A stretch of DNA of 64,000 bases from assembly GCA_965276665.1 (NCBI GenBank), contig OZ255620.1, positions 186,001-250,000 of the forward strand, read 5' to 3'. The notes under the pieces were generated by a model. The model saw only the letters and a program-made list of their open reading frames with translations, did no database searches and was not told the DNA's origin. A program made the position numbers and the translations under genes. Each line of letters starts with the position of its first letter. Position 1 is the stretch's first letter. The DNA comes from CAWGJC01 sp965276665 (lineage in GTDB: Bacteria; Pseudomonadota; Alphaproteobacteria; Acetobacterales; Acetobacteraceae). Of the stretch, positions 1-8,287 are shown in pieces.

Positions 1-1
1 C

Positions 2-811
2 ACCATCTTCAACCTGCTGCTGGCGGCGGTGTTCTTCCCGCTGCTCGGGCCCTACGCCGCCTTGCTGCAGCGCCTCCTGCCGGCGCGCGTCGATCCGGCC
101 GATCCGTCCCGCCCGCTCTATCTCGACCCGGCGGCGCGGGAGACGCCGGTGGTGGCGCTCGGCGGCGCGGCGCGCGAGGCGCTGCGGCTGGCCGATGTGC
201 TGGAGGCGATGCTGGCCGGGCTCACCGATGCGCTGGTGCGCGGCGAGCGGACCCGCCTGGCCGAGGCGCGCCGGCTCGATGACGTGCTCGACCGGCTGAA
301 CGGGGCGATCAAGGCCTATCTCACCGCGTTCGACGTCGACGAACTGGCGGAAGCCGATCATCGTCGGGTGCGCGAGATCCTGGCCTTCGCCACCAATATG
401 GAACATGCAGGCGACGTGATCGCCCGCAACCTGGCTGCGCATCTCAACAAGAAGATCAAGCGCGGCCTCGCCTTCTCGCCCGAGGGCCAGGCGGAGCTGG
501 TCAGCATGGTCGATCGGCTGGGCGCCAATCTGCGCGCCGCCGGGGCGCTGTTCATGACCGAGGATGTGCGCGCCGCGCGGCTGCTGGCCAACGAGAAGCA
601 GGTGTTCCGCGAGCTCGAGAACTCGGCGACCGCGGCGCATTTCGACCGGCTGCGCGCCGGCCGGCCGGAAAGCGCCGAGACCAGTGCGCTGCATCTCGAC
701 GTGCTGCGCGACCTCAAGCGCGTGAACGCGCATCTGGTCGCGGCGGCGGCCTATCCCGTGCTCGAGAGCCAGGGCGAGCTGCTGGCAAGCCGGCTGCGCG
801 CCGATGATTGA
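2..811 (+). CDS. Na/Pi cotransporter family protein, C-terminal part (PhoU-like domain), 5' truncated by the window
   Basis: The reading frame is open from base 2, so the gene begins before the window and only its last ~269 residues are visible. The first residues (TIFNLLLAAVFFPLLGP) are the end of the last membrane segment of an NptA-type sodium/phosphate cotransporter. The rest is a soluble, helical, Arg/Leu/Ala-rich region of about 230 residues with the pattern typical of the PhoU-like domain found at the C terminus of this family (for example FATNMEHAGDVIARNL and LNKKIKRGLAFS). Such proteins import inorganic phosphate or have a regulatory role at the inner membrane. The internal GTG at 29 lies inside the membrane segment and is not a credible start. 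Family assignment rests on the membrane-then-PhoU arrangement; substrate is inferred. Confidence 0.8.
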   Translation, partial: TIFNLLLAAVFFPLLGPYAALLQRLLPARVDPADPSRPLYLDPAARETPVVALGGAAREALRLADVLEAMLAGLTDALVRGERTRLAEARRLDDVLDRLNGAIKAYLTAFDVDELAEADHRRVREILAFATNMEHAGDVIARNLAAHLNKKIKRGLAFSPEGQAELVSMVDRLGANLRAAGALFMTEDVRAARLLANEKQVFRELENSATAAHFDRLRAGRPESAETSALHLDVLRDLKRVNAHLVAAAAYPVLESQGELLASRLRADD

Positions 812-850
812 TGCCGGCTGCGCGGCGCTGATCGATCAGAGACGCTGATC

Positions 851-1753
851 GTGCAGGTCATCGACGCCGAAGCGACGCGGCGCGCGCTGCCGATCCCGGC
901 AACGATCGCCGCGATCCGGGCGGCGCTGGCCGAGGGCTCCGCAGCGCCCGACCGGCATCATCACGCGGTGCCGGACGGCGCCGGCCACTCGACGGTGCTG
1001 CTGCTGATGCCGGCCTGGACCGAGCGTTACCTTGGCGTGAAGCTCGCGACGGTCGCTCCCGGAAATGCGGCGCGCGGCCTGCCGACGGTGATCGCGAGCT
1101 ACCTGCTGCACGAGGCGGCGAGCGGCCGCCCGCTCGCCCTGATCGACGGCACGATGCTGACGCTCCGCCGCACCGCTTCCGCCTCGGCGCTCGCCGCCGG
1201 GGCGCTGGCGCGGCCGGAGGCGGCCCGGCTTCTCGTGGTCGGCACCGGCGCCCTCGCCCCGCATCTGGCCGAGGCGCATGCCGCGGTCCGGCCGATCCGC
1301 CATATCGATGTCTGGGGGCGGGATGCGGCCAAGGCGGCCGCGCTCGCCGGGCAGCTCGCCGCGTCCGGGCTGCCGGCCCGGCCGGCCCCCGATCTCGCGG
1401 CGGCGGTGCGCGCGGCCGACATCGTGAGCTGCGCCACCACGTCCCGCGTTCCGCTCATCCGCGGCGAATGGCTGCGGCCCGGCACGCATGTCGATCTCGT
1501 CGGCGGCTTCACCCCGGAGATGCGCGAGGCGGATGACGCGGCGCTCAACCAGGCCCGGGTGTTCGTGGACAGCGATGCCGCCTGCCGTGAGGCGGGCGAT
1601 CTGGTGCAGACCGGGATTGTGCCCGTCGCCGATCTCCGCGCGCTGGCGGACGGCACCGCCGGGCGGCTGAGCGCCGAGGAGACGACGCTGTTCAAATCGG
1701 TCGGCATGGCGATCGAGGATCTAGCGGCGGCCATCCTGGTTGCAGGCAGGTGA
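851..1753 (+). CDS. Ornithine cyclodeaminase / mu-crystallin family protein
   Basis: A 300-residue protein of the ornithine cyclodeaminase/mu-crystallin family, NAD(P)-dependent enzymes that include ornithine cyclodeaminase, alanine dehydrogenase-like and ketimine reductase members. Visible marks are the substrate-side motif GVKLATVAPGN (about residues 62-72), the conserved TLRRTASASALAA stretch (about 101-113), a Rossmann nucleotide-binding turn VVGTGALAPHL (about 128-138) and the later VDLVGGFTPEMRE motif. The start is GTG at 851, after a short spacer from the phosphate transporter gene. The next gene starts 31 bases after its stop, so cotranscription is likely. True substrate cannot be told from sequence; ornithine cyclodeaminase activity should not be assumed. 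Confidence 0.85.
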   Translation: MQVIDAEATRRALPIPATIAAIRAALAEGSAAPDRHHHAVPDGAGHSTVLLLMPAWTERYLGVKLATVAPGNAARGLPTVIASYLLHEAASGRPLALIDGTMLTLRRTASASALAAGALARPEAARLLVVGTGALAPHLAEAHAAVRPIRHIDVWGRDAAKAAALAGQLAASGLPARPAPDLAAAVRAADIVSCATTSRVPLIRGEWLRPGTHVDLVGGFTPEMREADDAALNQARVFVDSDAACREAGDLVQTGIVPVADLRALADGTAGRLSAEETTLFKSVGMAIEDLAAAILVAGR

Positions 1754-1784
1754 CAGCGCCCGAGCCGGCGGCTTGAATAGCGGG

Positions 1785-2648
1785 ATGCATCAGCCGCTCC
1801 CGGCGCCGCTCGCACCTGCCTTCCGGCTCCTGCGTCCGGCGCGGCAGACGGCACCATTGGTGCTGGCCTCGCCGCATTCCGGCCGCGACTATTCCGAGGC
1901 GTTCCGCGCCAGCGCCCGGCTCGACGGGCTGGCGCTACGGCGGAGCGAGGACAGTTTCGTCGACGAGCTGTTCGCGAGCGGCCCGTCGCACGGCGTGCCG
2001 CTGCTGGCGGCGAATTTTCCCCGCGCCTTCTGCGACCCGAATCGCGAGGCGTGGGAGCTCGATCCCACCATGTTCGAGGACGCGTTGCCCGCCTGGGTCA
2101 ATGCCGGCAGTCCGCGCGTGGTCGCCGGTCTCGGCACGATCGCGCGGGTCGTAGCCTCCGGCGAGGCGATCTATCGCGGCAAGCTCCGCTTCGCCGAGGC
2201 CGAGACGCGCATCCGCGCCTGCTGGCAGCCTTATCACCGGGCGCTGATCGAGCTGCTCGCCGGCACGCGCCGCGAGTTCGGCGCCTGCCTGCTGATCGAC
2301 TGCCATTCGATGCCCGGCGGCGGACCGCGCGGCAACGGGCCGGATTTCGTCCTCGGCGACGCGCATGGCACCGCCTGCTCGCCCACGATCACCCGGCTGG
2401 TGGAGGCGACGCTGGCCGGCATGGGCTATCACGTCCGCCGCAACGACCCCTATGCCGGCGGCTATGTCACCCGCCATTACGGGCGGCCGCGCGAGCAGGT
2501 GCATGCGCTGCAGATCGAGATCGCGCGCGGGCTCTACATGCATGAGGGGCGGATCGAGCGCCTGCCGCACTTCGCGGCCCTCGAGGCCGATCTCGCGACG
2601 CTGATCGCGACGCTCGCCGCCGAGGCCGAGGCGATCCTGGTCCCCTGA
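1785..2648 (+). CDS. N-formylglutamate amidohydrolase
   Basis: A 287-residue protein of the N-formylglutamate amidohydrolase (HutG-like) family, which hydrolyses N-formyl-L-glutamate to formate and glutamate in the five-step histidine degradation route. Family motifs seen: LASPHSGRDY (about residue 26), CDPNREAWELDP (about 84), the metal-site motif DCHSMPGGGPRGNGPDFVLGD (about 172-192) and ALQIEIARGLYM (about 240). I chose the ATG at 1785 over an upstream in-frame TTG at 1740, which would overlap the preceding gene. No other hut genes are visible, so a role in histidine use is uncertain. Many alphaproteobacteria carry stand-alone members of this family. Confidence 0.87.
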   Translation: MHQPLPAPLAPAFRLLRPARQTAPLVLASPHSGRDYSEAFRASARLDGLALRRSEDSFVDELFASGPSHGVPLLAANFPRAFCDPNREAWELDPTMFEDALPAWVNAGSPRVVAGLGTIARVVASGEAIYRGKLRFAEAETRIRACWQPYHRALIELLAGTRREFGACLLIDCHSMPGGGPRGNGPDFVLGDAHGTACSPTITRLVEATLAGMGYHVRRNDPYAGGYVTRHYGRPREQVHALQIEIARGLYMHEGRIERLPHFAALEADLATLIATLAAEAEAILVP

Positions 2649-2651
2649 ACG

Positions 2652-2687
2652 CTTGCCACCTCAGACAAACTTGCCACCTCAGACAAA
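2652..2687. repeat. Tandem 18-bp direct repeat (two copies)
   Basis: The 18-base unit CTTGCCACCTCAGACAAA occurs twice head to tail (2652-2669 and 2670-2687) with no mismatch, directly after the N-formylglutamate amidohydrolase stop codon and before a strong hairpin. It is non-coding in all likely readings. Its function is unknown; a recent slippage duplication is the simplest explanation. Confidence 0.8.
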
Positions 2688-2692
2688 AAAGA

Positions 2693-2714
2693 GGCGGCGC
2701 TTCGCAGCGCCGCC
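2693..2714 (-). terminator. GC-rich hairpin with T-tract on the minus strand; rest of the 2649-2925 gap otherwise empty
   Basis: A perfect 9-bp stem (GGCGGCGCT / AGCGCCGCC) with a 4-base loop TCGC. On the minus strand it is followed by CT and then TTTTTT (2690-2685), which is a textbook intrinsic terminator. On the plus strand it is followed only by AAGTTTAGGG. Both flanking genes are on the plus strand, so the stronger terminator faces the unexpected way. It may still end transcription from the upstream gene as a bare hairpin. Between 2715 and 2925 I see no convincing gene or promoter. Confidence 0.55.
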
Positions 2715-2925
2715 AAGTTTAGGGAGGAAACGTCCAAGAAGCAGCCCCGCCAAAGCGGCGCTGCAGGCTGGAAGATAATCGCCGGCCCTGGACCGTGCAA
2801 GGACTTTTTTGCATCGCAGCATGACGCATCCGCGCATTGCCCGGAGGTCTGGCCCGACTCTTGCTCAAGCATGCGGGAGGTTGCCGGTATCCGCCGGGCA
2901 CCGACTGGGTCATAAGGGCGAGGCC

Positions 2926-3777
2926 ATGCGACGCATCTTCCCGCTTCTGGCGTTTGTTCTCGGACTTGGCGCCGCGCCGGCGCTCGCCGTTCCGCCGGTG
3001 GGCGGCGATCCCGCCGCTTCGCCCGGCGTGCTCTGCCTGAACGCGACGGTGAACGCCGAGCGCAGCGCGCGTCTGCCGCCCCGGCTGCTCGACGCGATCG
3101 CGCTCGTGGAGAGCGGCCGGCGCGACCAGCAGGGCGTGCTGATGCCGTGGCCCTGGACCATCAACGCGCAGGGCATCGGGCATTTCTACGAGACCAAGGC
3201 GGAGGCGATCGCCGCGGCCCAGGCCTTCTTCGCCCAGGGCATCAAGTCGATCGATGTCGGCTGCATGCAGATGAATTTGATGTATCACCCGGACTCCTTC
3301 ACCTCGCTCGACCAGGCGTTCGATCCGCAGGCGAACAGCATCGCGGCGGCGACCTTCCTCACGCAGCTCTATGGCCAGAGCGGGAGCTGGCCGAAGGCGG
3401 CCGCCGATTACCATTCGCAGACGCCGGATGTCGGGGCCGATTACCAGCGCCGGGTGATGGCGCTGTGGCCGGAAGGCGCACACATGACGGTGGCGGCGGC
3501 CACCGTGCCGACCGCCTCCGGCGCGCCGCTTGCCCCGATGCTCGCCTCGCCCTTCCCGACCAACCGGGTGGCGATGATGCTGCCCGGCGGGTCGGCGCCG
3601 ATGCGCATGCTGCCGCTCGCCGCCTCGCCCGCCGGGCCGGTCTCGCCGCTGCAATCCGCCGCCACGGCGACGCTGCCCCCCTCGCCCACCGGTCCGCAGA
3701 CCTTCGGCCGCGGCCTCGCCGCCTACCGGACGATGCCGATCCGCATGGTCACACGCCAGGTCATGCGCGGCGGGTAG
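2926..3777 (+). CDS. Lytic transglycosylase, SLT domain, secreted
   Basis: A 283-residue protein with an N-terminal signal peptide (MRRIFPLLAFVLGLGAAPALA, cleavage about residue 22) and an SLT-type lytic transglycosylase domain at about residues 35-185. The likely catalytic acid is Glu62 in the IALVESGRR motif. It is followed by the PWPWTINAQGIGHFY and VGCMQMNLMYHP motifs usual for alphaproteobacterial members. These enzymes cleave the glycan strands of peptidoglycan in the periplasm. The C-terminal ~90 residues are rich in Ala, Pro and Ser and look disordered. The ATG at 2926 has a plausible ribosome-binding site (AAGGGCGAGG) and starts the signal peptide; an upstream in-frame start at 2809 would bury it. 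The gene converges with the quinone oxidoreductase gene with 6 bases between the stops. Confidence 0.85.
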   Translation: MRRIFPLLAFVLGLGAAPALAVPPVGGDPAASPGVLCLNATVNAERSARLPPRLLDAIALVESGRRDQQGVLMPWPWTINAQGIGHFYETKAEAIAAAQAFFAQGIKSIDVGCMQMNLMYHPDSFTSLDQAFDPQANSIAAATFLTQLYGQSGSWPKAAADYHSQTPDVGADYQRRVMALWPEGAHMTVAAATVPTASGAPLAPMLASPFPTNRVAMMLPGGSAPMRMLPLAASPAGPVSPLQSAATATLPPSPTGPQTFGRGLAAYRTMPIRMVTRQVMRGG

Positions 3778-3783
3778 GCGCCC

Positions 3784-4788
3784 CTAAGTCACTGACAGCA
3801 TGATTTTCCCGATGTGGCTGCTGCTCTCCATCAGCGCATGGGCGGCGGCGGCCTCGGCGAGCGGGAAGACGCGATGGATCACCGGGCCGCAGCGCCCGGC
3901 ATCGAGCACCGGCCAGATTTCGGTCCGGAGCTCGGACGCCACCGCGCCCTTCTGCGCGGCGGTGCGCGGCCGCATCGTCGAGCCGGTGACCGTCAGGCGG
4001 CGCACCATGATCGGGGTCAGATCGAGCTCGGCCGCCTTGGCCCCCCCGAGGAAGGCGATGATCACCAGCCGGCCATCCATCCCCAGACAGCGCAGGTTCC
4101 GCGCCGCATAGGGCGCGCCTACCATGTCGAGCACCAATTTCACTCCGCGTCCGCCGGTCACCGTCCGGATACGCTCGGCGAAATCCTCCTCCTTGTAGTT
4201 GATCGCCATCTCCGCCCCGAGCCGGAGGCAGGCGGCGCATTTCTCCGCGCTGCCCGCGGTCGCGAACACGCTCGCCCCACGCTCACGGGCGAGCTGGATG
4301 GCGGTGACGCCGATGCCGCTCGTCCCGCCATGGACCAGTACGCTGTCCCCGTGCGCCAGGTGGCCGAGGCCGAACAGATTGGCCCACACGGTAAAGTAGG
4401 TTTCCGGCAGGGCGGCGGCGCGGATCGCGTCGTACCCGGCCGGGAACGGCAGGCACTGGGTTTCCGGGGCGATGCAATATTCCGCGTAGCCGCCGCCATT
4501 CACCAGCGCGCAGACCGGCGTGCCAGGCGGAAATTGCCCGGCATTTTCGCCGGCAGCGACGATCGTGCCGGACACTTCCAGCCCGAGATGCGGGTTCGCC
4601 CCCTTGGGCGGCGGGTAGACGCCCTGGCGCTGCGCGATATCCGGCCGGTTGATGCCGGCGGCGGCGACGCGGATCAGCACCTCGCCCGCGGCGGGCTTCG
4701 GCACCGGTGCTATCGCGAGGCGCAGCACCTCGGGGCCACCGGCGGTTTCGGCCTCGATGAAGCGCATCGTCTCGGGCAGATCGGGCAT
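3784..4788 (-). CDS. NAD(P)H-quinone oxidoreductase, PIG3-type MDR family
   Basis: A 334-residue zinc-free medium-chain dehydrogenase/reductase of the quinone oxidoreductase (PIG3/QOR) group. The N-terminal GroES-like domain carries AAGINRPDIAQRQGVYPPP (about residues 43-61). The nucleotide-binding fold has the glycine-rich LVHGGTSGIGVTAIQLA motif (about 151-167). The C-terminal stretch STMRPRTAAQKGAV is typical of the PIG3 group. Members reduce quinones or similar electrophiles with NADPH in the cytoplasm. The gene lies 25 bases downstream of the SDR gene on the same strand, and the two may be cotranscribed. The physiological substrate is unknown. Confidence 0.9.
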   Translation of the reverse strand: MPDLPETMRFIEAETAGGPEVLRLAIAPVPKPAAGEVLIRVAAAGINRPDIAQRQGVYPPPKGANPHLGLEVSGTIVAAGENAGQFPPGTPVCALVNGGGYAEYCIAPETQCLPFPAGYDAIRAAALPETYFTVWANLFGLGHLAHGDSVLVHGGTSGIGVTAIQLARERGASVFATAGSAEKCAACLRLGAEMAINYKEEDFAERIRTVTGGRGVKLVLDMVGAPYAARNLRCLGMDGRLVIIAFLGGAKAAELDLTPIMVRRLTVTGSTMRPRTAAQKGAVASELRTEIWPVLDAGRCGPVIHRVFPLAEAAAAHALMESSSHIGKIMLSVT

Positions 4789-4813
4789 CGGCTTCTCCTC
4801 ACTGGGCGGCCAA

Positions 4814-5668
4814 TCACGAGGCGGGCGGTGATCCTGCCAGATGCTCCGCGGCGCGCCAGACCCGCCCGGCCAGCACCGGGTCGCGGGCGAGCGGGTTCGG
4901 CGTCGCCTCGCCGAGTCGCTTGTAATAGCGCCCCGTGATGCCGCGCAGCGCCGGCGACAGCGCCGCGTGCAGCGGCACCTCCGCCCCCTGCTCCGGCGTC
5001 AGCGCGAGCAGGGTCATCGCCCGCCAGACCAGACGCGCCGGCCCCGGCAGGTCGCCGATCGCGGTGCGCACCAGCCCTGGATGCGCGACCGCGACGGTGA
5101 CGCCGCTGCCGGCGAGGCGCCGCGCCCGCTCGAACGCGACCATCATCAGGGCGAGCTTCGAGCCGGCATAGGAGCCGGCGATGCTCCAGCCGCGCCTGCG
5201 TTCCAGATCCTCGGGGTCGAGCCGGGCCGCGTCGGAGGCGGAGGAGCCGACATCGACGATCCGTGCCTCGCCCTCGGCCTCCGCTTCGCGCCGGAGCGCC
5301 GGCTCCAGCATGCCGCTCAACACGAAGGGGGCGAGCAGGTTGACGGCGATCACCGTCTCCCGCCCTTCCGCGGTCAGGGTGCGGTGGCGGGTGATCCGCC
5401 CGGCATTGTTGACGAGCAGCGCGATCGCCGCGTGCCGCGCCAGGATCGAAGCTGCCGCCCTGCGCACATCACGCAGGAGCGAGAGATCGGCGATCTCCAC
5501 CTCGACCTCGGCGCCCGGCACGCGCTGGGCGAGCCAGGCCGAGGTGGCGGCCGCGCGCGCCGGATTGCGGGCGATGAGCACGAGATCGAACCTCGCACGG
5601 GCGAGGCCGAGCGCAATCCATTGGCCAATTCCGCCGGTCGCGCCGGTCACGATCGCTGTCTTTGCCAT
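4814..5668 (-). CDS. SDR family NAD(P)-dependent oxidoreductase
   Basis: A classical short-chain dehydrogenase/reductase of 284 residues. It has the cofactor motif TGATGGIG (residues 8-15), NNAG (about 87-90) and the catalytic Tyr-x-x-x-Lys in SYAGSK (Tyr167, Lys171) with a preceding Ser in VDVGSSAS. The overall pattern resembles the retinol dehydrogenase/WW-domain oxidoreductase-like branch. I chose the ATG at 5668 because it directly opens the first beta strand (MAKTAIVTG). A longer reading from 5749 would leave only 5 bases to the divergent denD-like gene. The region 5669-5754 is therefore the shared divergent promoter space. Substrate unknown. Confidence 0.88.
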   Translation of the reverse strand: MAKTAIVTGATGGIGQWIALGLARARFDLVLIARNPARAAATSAWLAQRVPGAEVEVEIADLSLLRDVRRAAASILARHAAIALLVNNAGRITRHRTLTAEGRETVIAVNLLAPFVLSGMLEPALRREAEAEGEARIVDVGSSASDAARLDPEDLERRRGWSIAGSYAGSKLALMMVAFERARRLAGSGVTVAVAHPGLVRTAIGDLPGPARLVWRAMTLLALTPEQGAEVPLHAALSPALRGITGRYYKRLGEATPNPLARDPVLAGRVWRAAEHLAGSPPAS

Positions 5669-5754
5669 GAATGGAAGCTTGGTGCGCCGCGCGGTCTTGA
5701 ACAGGGTGCGCACGCGGGCGAGACTCAGTCTTCCAGGCAGCGCGGACATTCTCG

Positions 5755-6729
5755 ATGCACGTCTCCATTCTTGGCGCCGGCGGTTTCCTCGGTCGCCGGC
5801 TGACCCGCATGCTCGCCGCCGAGGGCGCGATCGGCGGGGCGGCGATCTCCAGCCTCACGCTGTTCGACGTGGCGCCCCCCGAGGCGCCGCACGCGGTCTT
5901 CCCCGTCCATTGCCTCGGCGGCGATGTCGCTGCCCTGCCCGAGGCGGCGATGCCGCCCGGCACCGGCATCGTGTTTCACCTCGCCGCCGTGGTGAGCGCG
6001 CAGGCGGAGGCGGATTACGAGCTCGGCCGGCGGGTCAATCTGCATGGCACCGAGGCGGTGATCGATGCCTGCCGGCGGCTCGATCATCCGCCGCGGATGG
6101 TGTTCACGAGCTCGGTCGCGAGCTTCGGCGGCGGCCAGAACGCGGTGCTGGCGGACGATGCGCGGCAGATGCCGGGCAACAGCTACGGCGCGCAGAAGGC
6201 CGCGGCCGAGCTCTTCCTCGCCGATGCCACGCGGCGCGGCTTTCTCGATGCCGTCTGCCTGCGCCTGCCGACGATCATCGTGCGCCCCGGCCGGCCCAAC
6301 AAGGCGGCGAGCAGCTTCGTCTCCGCGATCATCCGCGAGCCGCTGCTCGGCCTTTCGGCGGATCTGCCGGTGGGCGTCGATTTCGCGGTTTGGGTGGCGA
6401 GCCCGCGCCGCGCGCTCGACTGGCTGCTGCACGCCGCGACGATGGACACCCATGCGATGGGGCTCGATCGCGGGGTGAACCCGCCCGGCATCTCGGCGAC
6501 CGTCGCGCACATGCTGGCGGCGCTTGACGAGGTCCGCCCCGGCGCCTCGCGGCTCGTCCGGCGCACCCCGGATGCGGCGGTCGCGGCGATCGTCGGCACC
6601 TGGCCCGCCTCCTTCGCCCCGCTCCGCGCCCGCGCGCTCGGCTTCTCGCCGCACGAGAAGCTGGCCGATGTGGTGCGCGCCTTTGTCGACGAGGATCTGG
6701 AAGCGACACGGCGGGAGCGCGCGGCATGA
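5755..6729 (+). CDS. denD: D-erythronate dehydrogenase-like NAD-dependent epimerase/dehydratase
   Basis: A 324-residue extended SDR with GAGGFLG near the N terminus (residues 7-13) and the catalytic Tyr-x-x-x-Lys in SYGAQK (Tyr144, Lys148). The stretch LRLPTIIVRPGRPNKAASSF followed by IIREPLLG is characteristic of D-erythronate dehydrogenase (DenD), which oxidises D-erythronate to 2-oxo-tetronate using NAD. The length fits the family. The downstream hexapeptide transferase gene overlaps by four bases (ATGA), so the two are translationally coupled. The usual DenD partners (OtnK kinase, OtnC decarboxylase, OtnI isomerase) are not visible here, so the pathway assignment is tentative although the family match is good. 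Confidence 0.78.
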   Translation: MHVSILGAGGFLGRRLTRMLAAEGAIGGAAISSLTLFDVAPPEAPHAVFPVHCLGGDVAALPEAAMPPGTGIVFHLAAVVSAQAEADYELGRRVNLHGTEAVIDACRRLDHPPRMVFTSSVASFGGGQNAVLADDARQMPGNSYGAQKAAAELFLADATRRGFLDAVCLRLPTIIVRPGRPNKAASSFVSAIIREPLLGLSADLPVGVDFAVWVASPRRALDWLLHAATMDTHAMGLDRGVNPPGISATVAHMLAALDEVRPGASRLVRRTPDAAVAAIVGTWPASFAPLRARALGFSPHEKLADVVRAFVDEDLEATRRERAA

Positions 6730-7358
6730 GCGCCGATCCGGACAGCAAGGCGCTCGGCGAATCCCCGCTCATCCACCCGACGGCCAGCGTGCGCGACAGC
6801 CGCTTCGGCCGCTACTGCGAGGTCGGCGCCCGGACCAGCGTCGCGGAGAGCCGTTTCGACGATTACAGCTACGTCGTGAACGACAGCAGCATCATCTATA
6901 GCAGCGTCGGCAAGTTCTGCTCGATCGCTGCGCAGACCCGCATCAACCCCGGCAATCATCCGCTCGACCGCGTGGCGCTCAGCCACTTCACCTATCGCGC
7001 CAGCGCCTATGGGCTTGGCGAGGATGATGCGGACTTCTTCGACTGGCGGCGGTCGCATCGCGTGGCGCTCGGGAACGATGTGTGGATCGGCCATGGCGCG
7101 ATCCTGCTCCCCGGCGTCACCGTGGGCACCGGGGCGGCGATCGGCGCCGGCGCGGTGGTGACCAAGGACGTGCCGGATTTCGCCGTGTTCGTCGGCGTGC
7201 CGGCCAAGCTGATCCGCTTCCGCTTCCCGCCCGAGATCATCGCCGCCCTGCACCGCATCGCCTGGTGGGATTGGGAGCATGCCCGGCTCGGCCAGGCGCT
7301 CGCGGATTTCCGATCGATGAGCGCGGAGGCGTTCTGCCGGCGCTACGATCCGAACTAA
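6726..7358 (+). CDS. Hexapeptide-repeat transferase of the phosphonate-metabolism-associated family
   Basis: A 210-residue left-handed beta-helix acyltransferase. Hexapeptide-type repeats run from IHPTASVRDSRFGRYCEVGA (about residues 15-34) to GTGAAIGAGAVVTKDVPDF. A loop insertion with INPGNHPLDRVALSHFTYR and YGLGEDDADFFDWRR, and the C-terminal AWWDWEHARL, closely match the family named 'phosphonate metabolism protein, transferase hexapeptide repeat' (TIGR03308-like). The active-site His region is FTYR...VWIGHGA. Members resemble chloramphenicol/virginiamycin acetyltransferases, but the substrate is unknown. There are no phn genes in the window; instead it overlaps the denD-like gene by four bases, suggesting a joint function. 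Its stop codon overlaps the end of the convergent pseudogene. Confidence 0.82.
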   Translation: MSADPDSKALGESPLIHPTASVRDSRFGRYCEVGARTSVAESRFDDYSYVVNDSSIIYSSVGKFCSIAAQTRINPGNHPLDRVALSHFTYRASAYGLGEDDADFFDWRRSHRVALGNDVWIGHGAILLPGVTVGTGAAIGAGAVVTKDVPDFAVFVGVPAKLIRFRFPPEIIAALHRIAWWDWEHARLGQALADFRSMSAEAFCRRYDPN

Positions 7359-8283
7359 GGGACACCGGTCAGCCCGGCCCGGCGCGCGGCTCTGGCGGAG
7401 AAGCTCCGGCCCGCGACATCCGCCGCCGACAGGCCGCGGTTGAAATCGATGCCGGTCAGCCGCCAGTCATGCACGATCAGCGGCAGCGGGCGCACCAGCC
7501 GCTCCTGGGAGCGCGTCGGCACCTGCATTCCCTGCAGCGGACATGCGCGCCGGCGTCGACCTCTGCGACTGCGCCCTGCGTGCTGGCCAGGCCGCTCAGC
7601 GTCAAGCGCACGCGGCGCATCCGCCTTGCCTCCCGGTCGATATAGAGCGCGAGCTCGTCCCCCGCCGACAGGCCGAGCCCCGGCGTGACGCGGATGCGCA
7701 GGATGTCGCAGGCGAGCTGCGCGCCATCGACCCCGATGCGGGCGTCGCCGGCCAGCTCCATAGGCAGGGAGCGTTCCGCCGCCCATTGGCGGGCGAGCAG
7801 CAGCGGGCCGAGCAGGAACAGGCTTTACCGTCGGCCACCAGGGCCGCCGCATGACGGCGATCCTCGTCCGCGGAGGCGACCCCGTTGAACCAGACGCTGA
7901 CATCGCCCTCCGCCTGCGCGGCCGAGTGCCGGACCACCTGCTTGTGGCCGGCCGGCCCGGCATAGGATTGGGCGACGATGCCATCGCGCAGCAGCAGCCG
8001 CTCCTCCGATCCGCCGCGAAACCCGGCATCCGCCAGAACCGGCTGCAGGTTTTTCACCAGCGAATGCCAGGCGCCGGTATAGGCGACGCTGATGTCCTGG
8101 ATGCCGGCGAAGGCGGCGAGACCATGCGCCGCCGCGCTCTCGGCCAGCAGCGCCTCGGCGGCCGGACCGTGACGGGTTCCGTCATCCGTTGCAGGGACGC
8201 GGCGCCGGCGCTCAGCATCGGCAGGGGAAGCGCCGAGATCGCCAGGACGCGGCGACGACTCCATTCTCCATTGAAGGTGAAAA
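7355..8283 (-). pseudogene. Frameshifted gene for a secreted protein of unknown function
   Basis: No single reading frame explains this stretch, but coherent protein sequence runs through it on the minus strand if the frame changes three times. A twin-arginine-like signal sequence (SRRRVLAISALPLPMLSAGA) lies near 8263-8200. It then continues in a second frame from about 8160 to 7830 (contains GIQDISVAYTGAWHSLVKNL and LRDGIVAQSYAGPAGHK). A third frame runs from about 7825 to 7560 (LFLLGPLLLARQWAAERSLP, then ILRIRVTPGLGLSAGDELAL). The first frame returns to the end (LPLIVHDWRLTGIDFNRGLS). The product would be a secreted protein of about 290 residues that I cannot assign to a family. Either the gene has decayed or this assembly carries several indels. 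No good start codon is visible at the 5' end. Confidence 0.65.
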
Positions 8284-8287
8284 TGCT

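Noticed and set aside
5669..5749. Longer N terminus for the SDR gene from ATG 5749
   Set aside because: It would leave only 5 bases to the divergent denD-like gene and adds an Arg-rich stretch before the first strand of the fold.
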